From Gemmatimonadota bacterium (GTDB lineage Bacteria; Gemmatimonadota; Gemmatimonadetes; Longimicrobiales; RSA9): 8,896 bases of DNA. The notes beneath the pieces are model-generated. The model worked only from the letters and a program-made list of their open reading frames with translations. It did not search any database and was not told where the DNA came from. The position numbers and the translations under genes were made by a program. Below, piece after piece: positions 1 through 6,411 of the stretch (position 1 is the stretch's first letter; each line of letters begins with the position of its first letter). The stretch lies in NCBI GenBank assembly GCA_019689775.1, contig JADGGV010000130.1:1-8896 (forward strand), read 5' to 3'.

Positions 1-69
1 GCCGGCGCCGTGGGCGGCGCGCGCCCCCCCCACCCCCCACCCCCCCCGCCCGCCGCGCGGGGGGGGGGG
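1..69. other. C/G homopolymer-rich edge, probable degraded contig end
   Basis: This stretch has a C8 run (24-31), a C6 run (33-38), a C8 run (40-47) and a G11 run (59-69), with almost no other sequence between them. Homology to the GH94 family begins immediately after it. It translates to a Pro/Gly/Ala string unlike the family. The short PPHP near its start may be a remnant of the PHP-type segment that often precedes LSNGR in NdvB-like proteins. I infer base-calling or assembly damage rather than biology, so the frame through these bases is uncertain. Confidence 0.6.
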
Positions 70-3000
70 CGCCTCTCCAATGGCCGTCTGACCTCCCGAC
101 TGACCGCCGCCGGCGCGGGCGGCGTCGACTACCGGGGCGTCGCACTCACGCGCGCGGCGCCCGACAGCGCGGGCGACGGGCCCGGCGTCTGGATCTACGT
201 CCGCGACCTCGACACGGGCGACGTCTGGTCCGCCACGCGCCACCCGGTGCGCCGCGAGCCGGACGCGTACGAGGCGCGGCTCGGCGCCGGCGTCGTCTCG
301 TTCCGGCGCACGGACGACGGCATCGAGACGCGCCTCGACGTCTGCATCCCCGCCACCGACGACGTCGAGCTGCGCCGCATCCGGCTCGCGAACCGAAGCG
401 GGCGGCCGCGCCGCCTCGAGGTCACCACCTACGCCGAGGTCGTGCTCGCCCCGGCCGCGGCCGATGCCGCGCACCCGGCGTTCTCCAAGCTGTTCGTGGA
501 GACCGAGCACGTCGCGGAATCGGACGCGCTCCTGGCCCGGCGCCGGCCCCGCGCCCCCGGCGACGCGCCGCTCTGGCTCGCGCACGCGCTCGCCGGCGGG
601 ACGCCGCCCGCCGCCGCCGCCGCCGGCCACGAGACGGACCGCGCGCGCTTCCTCGGCCGCGGGCGCTCCACCGCCGCGCCCGCCGCGCTCGATCCCGGCG
701 CCACGCTGAGCGGGACCGTCGGCGCCGTCCTCGATCCCGTCGTCAGCCTGCGCCGCTGCGTCGAGCTGCCGCCCGGCGAGGCGACGACGCTCGTCGCGGT
801 CCTGGCCGCCGCGCCGGACTGCGCGGCCGCGCTCGAGCTGGCCACGCGCTGGACCGGCCGGGACGCCGTGCGCGACGGCGGCCGCGTCGATACGACCTTC
901 GCCGAGGCGGCCGCGGCGGAGCCCGCCGAGACCCCGGCCGCGGCCCCTCCCGTCCCCGCCGGCGCGCCGGCTCGCTACCGCCCGGCCACGCCCGCCGACG
1001 CCGCGATCGCGACGAGCGCGGCCGCCACGACCGCCGCCGACGCCGACGTCGAGCCGCTCCGCCACTTCAACGGCTTCGGCGGCTTCTCCGCCGATGGTAC
1101 CGAGTACGTGCTGCGCCTCGCGCCCGGCCCGGCCGGCCCGCTGCTACCGCCGCTCCCGTGGACGCACGTCGTCGCAAACGAGGAGACCGGGTTCATCGCC
1201 TCCGAGCGCGGCGCCGCCTCCACCTGGAGCGTCAACAGCCGCGAGAACCGCCTCACGCCGTGGCCGAACGACCCGGTCTCCGACCCGCACGTCGAGGCGC
1301 TTTACCTCCGCGACGAGGACGCCGGCGTCTTCTGGTCGCCGCAGCCCGGGCCCGTCCCCGCGCCCGCGCCCTACGAGGTGCGCTACGGCTTCGGCTACGC
1401 GCGCTGGCGCACGGCCGCGTTCGGCATCGAGCAGGACGTCGTCGCCTTCGTGCCGCGCCGTTCCCCCGCGAAGCTCGTCCGGCTCCGCCTCACGAACCGC
1501 TCCGGCCACGAGCGCCGGCTCTCCATCGTCGCGTACGCGCAGTGGGTGCTCGGCTCGCTGCCGCCCGGCAGCGGTCGCACCGTCGTGACCGAGCGCGACG
1601 CCGCCACCGGCGCGATCCTCGCCACGAACCCGGCGAACGGCGAGTTCGCCGGCCGCGTCGCCTTCGCCGCGCTCCTCACCTCCGACCTCGGGCCCGTCGA
1701 GGCCACCGCCGACCGCACGGCGTTCCTCGGCGAGGGCGGCGACGTCGCCCACCCCGCCGCGCTGCGAGGCGATGCACCGCTCGACGGCCGCACCGGCGCC
1801 GGCCTCGACCCCTGCGCCGCGTTCCGGCGCACGTTCGTCCTCGGCGAGGGCGCGAGCTGGGAGTGCACGTTCGTGCTCGGCCAGGCGGCGACGGTCGAGA
1901 AGGCGCGCGCCTGCGTCGCCGGGATGAGCGAGCCCGCCGCCGTCGACCGCGCCCTCGCCGAGGCGCGCGCGTTCTGGGCCGGCCTCACCGGCCGCATCCG
2001 CGTCCGCACCCCCGCCGACGCCCTCGACCTGATGGTCAACGGCTGGCTCGTCTACCAAACCCTGGCCTGCCGCCTCTGGGCCCGCTCCGCGTTCTACCAG
2101 AGCGGCGGCGCGTTCGGCTTCCGCGACCAGCTCCAGGACGCCGCCGCGCTCGTCTACGTCGACCCCGCGCTCACGCGCCGCCAGATCCTGCTCCACGCCG
2201 CCCACCAGTTCCCCGAGGGCGACGTCCTGCACTGGTGGCACCCGCCCACCGCCAAGGGAATCCGCACGCGCTTCGCCGACGACCTGCTCTGGCTGCCGTA
2301 CGTCACCGCGTTCTACCTGGCGACGACGGGCGACCGCACGATCCTCGACGAGGCCGCGCCGTTCGTCACCGCCCGCGCGCTCGAGCCGGGCGAGGACGAG
2401 GCGTTCGTCTTCCCCACGCCCACGGGCACGACCGCCAGCCTCTACGAGCACTGCTGCGCGGCGCTCGACCGCTCGCTCACCACCGGCGCGCACGGCCTCC
2501 CGCTCATCGGCACCGGCGACTGGAACGACGGCATGAACCGCGTCGGCCGCGAGGGCCGCGGCGAGAGCGTCTGGCTCGGCTTCTTCCTCTTCGCCATCCT
2601 CGAGGCGTTCATCCCGCTCTGCGCCGGCCGGGGCGACGCCGCCCGCGCCCATCGCTACCACGAGTACCGCGAGCGGCTCCGCCACGCCCTCAACGACGCC
2701 GGCTGGGACGGCGAGTGGTACCGCCGCGCGTTCTACGACGACGGCGCGCCGCTCGGCTCCCGGGAGAGCGACGAGTGCCGCATCGACGCGATCGCACAGG
2801 CCTGGGCCGTGCTCTCCGGCGCCGCGCCGCCCGAGCGCGCGCGCCAGGCGCTCGATGCGCTCGAGGCGCAGCTCGTCGACGAGCGCGCCGGCCTGATCCG
2901 CCTGCTCGCGCCGCCGTTCGACCGGACGCCCCACGACCCGGGCTACATCAAGGGCTACGTCCCCGGCGTCCGCGAGAACGGCGGCCAGTACACGCACGGC

Positions 3001-3519
3001 GCGCTCTGGGCCGTCCGCGCGCTCGCCGAGGCCGGCCGCGCCGAGCGCGCCGCGCCGCTCCTCGAGATGCTCAGCCCCGTCAGCCACGCGCGCTCGCGCC
3101 AGGACGTCGAGGTCTACCGCGTCGAGCCGTACGTCATCGCCGCCGACATCTACGGCGTGCCGCCGCACGTCGGCCGCGGCGGCTGGACCTGGTACACGGG
3201 CTCCGCCGGCTGGATGTTGCGCGTCGCGCTGGAGTCGATCCTGGGTCTGACCGTCGAGGAGGGGCGGATCCTGCGGCTGCGGCCCTGCATCCCGGCGGCG
3301 TGGCCCGGCTTCGCGCTCCGCTACGCGCTCCCCGACCGCGCGGCCACCTACGAGATCGAGGTGCGGCGGGGCGATGGCGCCACCACGGCCACGCTGGACG
3401 GCGCGCCGCTCGCCGTCGCCGACGGCGCCGTCGCGATCCCGGTCCGCCGCGACGGCGGCGTGCATCGGGTAGACGTGGTGCTGGGCGAGGATGTGGGGCC
3501 GCGCTACCGGGAGCGCTGA
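1..3519 (+). CDS. GH94 family protein, cyclic beta-1,2-glucan synthase (NdvB/Cgs) C-terminal type, 5'-partial
   Basis: The reading frame is open from the window edge to a TGA at 3517-3519, so the true start lies upstream. The GTG at 10 (residue 1 here) sits in low-complexity sequence and is unlikely to be the start. Recognisable homology begins at LSNGRLTSRLTAAGAGG (about nt 70), matching the start of a C-terminal GT36/GH94 beta-sandwich domain in NdvB-like proteins. The order is: first beta-sandwich (about nt 70-850, with APAAADAAHPAFSKLF), an Ala/Pro-rich linker (about 860-1060), a second beta-sandwich from HFNGFGGF (nt 1063) to about 1960 with NSRENRLTPWPNDPVSDP, then an (alpha/alpha)6 catalytic barrel (about 1990-3240). 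The barrel shows FYQSGGAFGFRDQLQD (2092-2139), GTGDWNDGMN with D837/D840 (nt 2518-2529; an Asp in this region is the general acid of GH94), and VGRGGWTWYTGSAGW (about 3166-3210). GH94 enzymes are inverting phosphorylases; in cyclic glucan synthases this domain sets chain length by phosphorolysing linear beta-1,2-glucan. Whether a glycosyltransferase half precedes it cannot be seen. A stand-alone 1,2-beta-oligoglucan phosphorylase (about 1,100 residues) is the main alternative. Confidence 0.88.
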   Translation, partial: AGAVGGARPPHPPPPPPAARGGGRLSNGRLTSRLTAAGAGGVDYRGVALTRAAPDSAGDGPGVWIYVRDLDTGDVWSATRHPVRREPDAYEARLGAGVVSFRRTDDGIETRLDVCIPATDDVELRRIRLANRSGRPRRLEVTTYAEVVLAPAAADAAHPAFSKLFVETEHVAESDALLARRRPRAPGDAPLWLAHALAGGTPPAAAAAGHETDRARFLGRGRSTAAPAALDPGATLSGTVGAVLDPVVSLRRCVELPPGEATTLVAVLAAAPDCAAALELATRWTGRDAVRDGGRVDTTFAEAAAAEPAETPAAAPPVPAGAPARYRPATPADAAIATSAAATTAADADVEPLRHFNGFGGFSADGTEYVLRLAPGPAGPLLPPLPWTHVVANEETGFIASERGAASTWSVNSRENRLTPWPNDPVSDPHVEALYLRDEDAGVFWSPQPGPVPAPAPYEVRYGFGYARWRTAAFGIEQDVVAFVPRRSPAKLVRLRLTNRSGHERRLSIVAYAQWVLGSLPPGSGRTVVTERDAATGAILATNPANGEFAGRVAFAALLTSDLGPVEATADRTAFLGEGGDVAHPAALRGDAPLDGRTGAGLDPCAAFRRTFVLGEGASWECTFVLGQAATVEKARACVAGMSEPAAVDRALAEARAFWAGLTGRIRVRTPADALDLMVNGWLVYQTLACRLWARSAFYQSGGAFGFRDQLQDAAALVYVDPALTRRQILLHAAHQFPEGDVLHWWHPPTAKGIRTRFADDLLWLPYVTAFYLATTGDRTILDEAAPFVTARALEPGEDEAFVFPTPTGTTASLYEHCCAALDRSLTTGAHGLPLIGTGDWNDGMNRVGREGRGESVWLGFFLFAILEAFIPLCAGRGDAARAHRYHEYRERLRHALNDAGWDGEWYRRAFYDDGAPLGSRESDECRIDAIAQAWAVLSGAAPPERARQALDALEAQLVDERAGLIRLLAPPFDRTPHDPGYIKGYVPGVRENGGQYTHGALWAVRALAEAGRAERAAPLLEMLSPVSHARSRQDVEVYRVEPYVIAADIYGVPPHVGRGGWTWYTGSAGWMLRVALESILGLTVEEGRILRLRPCIPAAWPGFALRYALPDRAATYEIEVRRGDGATTATLDGAPLAVADGAVAIPVRRDGGVHRVDVVLGEDVGPRYRER

Positions 3520-3563
3520 GGCGTGGGCGGCGGATCGGCGCGTCCGGCTATGGAATCGCCCCG

Positions 3564-3605
3564 CGCGCGGCGCGATCGTCTGAGTGGGGGGGGCCCCGCC
3601 GCGCG
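3564..3605. terminator. Possible hairpin between convergent genes
   Basis: The 87-bp gap between the convergent GH94 and GH1 stop codons contains a perfect 9-bp inverted repeat, CGCGCGGCG at 3564-3572 and CGCCGCGCG at 3597-3605. The 24-nt loop includes G8C4 (3586-3597), which could fold on itself. The position suits a shared bidirectional terminator. There is no T-tract on either strand, and hairpins arise easily by chance at this GC content, so this is tentative. I see nothing else in the gap. Confidence 0.3.
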
Positions 3606-3606
3606 G

Positions 3607-4959
3607 CTAGCCCAGCGCCGCCCCCCCGCTCGCGATCACCGCCGCGTAGAACCGCGCGCTCCGCTTCACCGTCCGCCGCTGCGTCTCGAAGTCGACGTGC
3701 ACGATGCCGAACCGCTTCGAGTAGCCGTGGCTCCACTCGTAGTTGTCGAGCAGGCTCCAGGCAAAGTACCCGCGCACGTCCACGCCCGCGGCCAACGCCC
3801 GGCGCACCGCCCGCAGGTGCTCGCGCAGGTACGCCACCCGCAGCGGATCCTCCACGACGTCGCCCTCGGCCGTGGGCGGGTCGTAGAACGCCGCGCCGTT
3901 CTCCGTAACGTACAGCGGCACCTCGCCGTAGCGGTCGCGCACCCAGCGGAGCGTGTCCTCGAGCCCCGGCGGGTAAACCTCCCAATCCATCTCCGTGTAC
4001 GCGTGCCGCGGCTGCCGCACGCGCCCCGCCCGCAGGGGCAGCGCGGCCGCGTCGTCCACGACGACCGCCCGCGTGTAGTAGTTCACCCCCACGAAGTCGA
4101 CCGGCTGGCGGATCCGCTCCAGCTCCGCCGCCGGCCACTCCGGCCACGCCTCGCCGAAGATCTCCGCCAGCTCCTCGGGGTAGCGCCCATAGAAGACTGG
4201 ATCGAGGAAGTACCGGTTCATGTATGCGTCCGCCCGCGCCGTCGCGGCCAGGTCCGCCGGCTCCTGGGTCGCCGGGTACTTCGGCTCCAGGTTCACGACC
4301 AGCCCGACCGCCCCCGTCGCGCCCGAGGCGCGGAACGCCTCGACGCCCGCCGCATGCGCGCGCAACAGGTTGTGCGCGACGATCGGCGCCTCGAACACGT
4401 TGCGGTGCCCGGGCGCGAGCCCGCCGTTCAGGTAGCCGCCGTCCATGACCACCCACGGCTCGTTCAGCGTCGCCCACAGCGCCACCCGATCGCCCAGCGT
4501 GCGGTACATGAGCGCCGCGTACTCGCCGAACCACTCCGCGACGTCGGGGTTCAACCACCCGCCGCGGTCGTCCAGCGCCGCCGGCAGGTCCCAGTGGTAG
4601 AGCGTCACGCTCGGCGTGAGCCCGGCCTCCAGCAGCGCATCGACCAGCCGGTCGTAGTGCGCCACGCCGCGCGCGTTGACCGCGCCGGTGCCCTGCGGCA
4701 GCACGCGGCCCCAGGCGATGCTGAAGCGGTACGCGTTCAGCCCCAGCTCCCGCATCAGCCGGATGTCCTCCGGGTAGCGGCGGTACTGCTCACAGGCGAC
4801 GTCGCCCGTCTCGCCGCCGTGCGTCCGCCCCGGCGTGTGCGCGAAGCGGTGCCAGATGCTGGGCCCCGCGCCGTCCGCGAGCGGCTCGCCTTCGACCTGG
4901 TACGCGGAGGTCGCCGCGCCCCACAGGAAGCCGCGCGGGAAATCGGTCGTCTCGTTCAT
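3607..4959 (-). CDS. GH1 family beta-glucosidase, complete
   Basis: A 450-residue protein of normal length for single-domain GH1 enzymes, with no signal peptide, so probably cytoplasmic. It hydrolyses terminal non-reducing beta-D-glucosyl (or related beta-glycosyl) residues with retention of configuration. The N-terminal signature FPRGFLWGAATSAYQVEG (residues 7-24) is clear, with the sugar-contacting Gln21. YHWDLP carries His122 and TLNEP carries the acid/base Glu167 (164-168). The nucleophile Glu353 lies in VTENG (351-355). The glycone-binding motif WSLLDNYEWSHGYSKRFG starts at Trp401 and includes Glu408 and Trp409. All key residues are intact. The ATG at 4959 places the family N-terminus at the expected distance. 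No strong Shine-Dalgarno sequence precedes it; only a GGATCTG lies about 9-15 nt upstream. The gene is divergent from the ABC ATPase gene and convergent with the GH94 gene, which suggests a role in using imported or locally released beta-glucosides. The natural substrate and linkage cannot be read from the sequence. The C-terminus (SGGAALG) is coded across a G7 run, a spot prone to sequencing error. Confidence 0.95.
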   Translation of the reverse strand: MNETTDFPRGFLWGAATSAYQVEGEPLADGAGPSIWHRFAHTPGRTHGGETGDVACEQYRRYPEDIRLMRELGLNAYRFSIAWGRVLPQGTGAVNARGVAHYDRLVDALLEAGLTPSVTLYHWDLPAALDDRGGWLNPDVAEWFGEYAALMYRTLGDRVALWATLNEPWVVMDGGYLNGGLAPGHRNVFEAPIVAHNLLRAHAAGVEAFRASGATGAVGLVVNLEPKYPATQEPADLAATARADAYMNRYFLDPVFYGRYPEELAEIFGEAWPEWPAAELERIRQPVDFVGVNYYTRAVVVDDAAALPLRAGRVRQPRHAYTEMDWEVYPPGLEDTLRWVRDRYGEVPLYVTENGAAFYDPPTAEGDVVEDPLRVAYLREHLRAVRRALAAGVDVRGYFAWSLLDNYEWSHGYSKRFGIVHVDFETQRRTVKRSARFYAAVIASGGAALG

Positions 4960-4972
4960 GTCGTATCAGATC

Positions 4973-5066
4973 CGGCAGGTCCGTCGGTCTTTGCCGCTCC
5001 CGCTCGGGCCTTTTCGGAAGCGGGCGCGGAACCGAAAGCGACGGCGTAAACCAGACGGATCTGCCG
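4973..5066. repeat. Outer inverted repeat: 13-bp element upstream of each divergent gene
   Basis: CGGCAGGTCCGTC at 4973-4985 is repeated in inverted orientation as GACGGATCTGCCG at 5054-5066, matching at 12 of 13 positions. Read toward each gene, the element GACGGAYCTGCCG lies 13 nt before the GH1 ATG and 25 nt before the ATPase ATG. The core CGGATCTG occurs once more at 4967-4974 on the minus strand, overlapping the first copy, so the GH1 leader has two tandem cores. Candidate operator pair for a sugar-responsive repressor, or a leader RNA element shared by both transcripts. No regulator gene is in the window to support a specific family. Confidence 0.45.
5012..5037. promoter_or_regulatory. 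Inner inverted repeat TTTCGG-N14-CCGAAA, candidate operator
   Basis: TTTCGG at 5012-5017 and CCGAAA at 5032-5037 form a perfect 6-bp inverted repeat with a 14-nt spacer. It is centred one base from the midpoint between the two divergent start codons. The spacer is not itself palindromic, but CGGAA recurs within it. The spacing is compatible with a dimeric helix-turn-helix regulator. The arms are short, so chance is a real alternative. Confidence 0.3.
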
Positions 5067-5080
5067 AACTCCGTATCCGT

Positions 5081-5085
5081 GGAGG
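5081..5085 (+). promoter_or_regulatory. Ribosome binding site of ABC ATPase gene
   Basis: GGAGG ends six bases before the ATG at 5092. It is the only strong Shine-Dalgarno match at a gene start in this window and it fixes the start of the ATPase gene. Confidence 0.8.
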
Positions 5086-5091
5086 GATCCT

Positions 5092-6222
<1,131 letters not shown>

Positions 6223-6232
6223 CGCAAGCTCC

Positions 6233-6261
6233 TTTCGCCGAACGCGTTCCCCCGCTAGACT
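6233..6261 (+). promoter_or_regulatory. Weak candidate sigma-70-type promoter for kinase gene
   Basis: TAGACT at 6256-6261 resembles a -10 box (TAnnnT). Seventeen bases upstream, TTTCGC at 6233-6238 is a poor -35 match. It sits in the gap between the ATPase and kinase genes, would start transcription near 6268, and would leave a leader of roughly 145 nt. Only the -10 half is persuasive. Confidence 0.25.
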
Positions 6262-6335
6262 CCGTGCGGTGCGCGGCGGACCGGCGCCGCGCTCGTCTCC
6301 CCGAGCCAACGAAACTGCCGCGCAGGCGCTTCGCC

Positions 6336-6361
6336 CCGGACCGCCGGTCGAGCGGGTCCGG
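6336..6361 (+). terminator. Hairpin in ATPase-kinase intergenic gap
   Basis: CCGGACC (6336-6342) and GGTCCGG (6355-6361) form a perfect 7-bp stem with a 12-nt loop. An alternative smaller stem, GACC-GCC-GGTC, uses the same left arm (6339-6349), so the two folds exclude each other. There is no following T-tract. It could be a terminator for the ATPase gene, a structured kinase leader, or chance in GC-rich DNA. The rest of the 189-bp gap (6223-6411) shows no gene. Confidence 0.25.
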
Positions 6362-6411
6362 CCTCGAGCGTGCGCGGCGCGCGCCGGCGCCCTCGTCGCG
6401 ATGATGGTGTG

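Larger units (their letters stand above)
4960..5091. promoter_or_regulatory. Divergent promoter region between GH1 and ABC ATPase genes
   Basis: These 132 bp separate two divergently transcribed genes and must hold both promoters unless transcripts enter from elsewhere. The region is somewhat less GC-rich than its surroundings and has short T and A runs (4989-4992, 5011-5014, 5035-5037, 5048-5050). I could not find a convincing -35/-10 pair on either strand. It contains two nested inverted repeats, listed separately, whose centres (about 5019.5 and 5024.5) lie close to the midpoint between the start codons. That arrangement is typical of shared regulator binding sites. Confidence 0.6.

Noticed and set aside
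601..630. GCC-rich trinucleotide stretch within the GH94 gene, considered as a microsatellite
   Set aside because: It is short, imperfect and in frame as an Ala/Pro surface segment, which is normal for this codon usage.
1144..3465. A 773-codon open frame on the minus strand opposite the GH94 gene
   Set aside because: Its translation is Arg/Ala/Gly/Glu-rich low-complexity sequence with no recognisable domain. It arises because the GC-rich, C-ending codons of the real gene leave few stop codons on the other strand.
3586..3597. G8C4 tract considered as a G-quadruplex or regulatory element
   Set aside because: There is only one G-run here, so no four-tract quadruplex is possible. It is better explained as part of the loop of a weak hairpin or as a sequencing-prone homopolymer.
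1158..3908. A 916-codon plus-strand frame overlapping the GH94 gene and the end of the GH1 gene
   Set aside because: The protein is almost entirely Arg/Pro/Ala and covers two genes of known families in opposite orientations, so it is an out-of-frame shadow.
3523..5049. A 508-codon plus-strand frame opposite the GH1 gene
   Set aside because: The opposite strand encodes an intact GH1 enzyme with all catalytic residues; this frame gives an Arg/Pro/Val-rich string without domains.
6370..6411. GTG at 6370 as an alternative upstream start for the kinase
   Set aside because: It would add an Arg-rich stretch with no Shine-Dalgarno sequence. ATG 6412 puts the first transmembrane helix about ten residues in, as usual for this kinase type.
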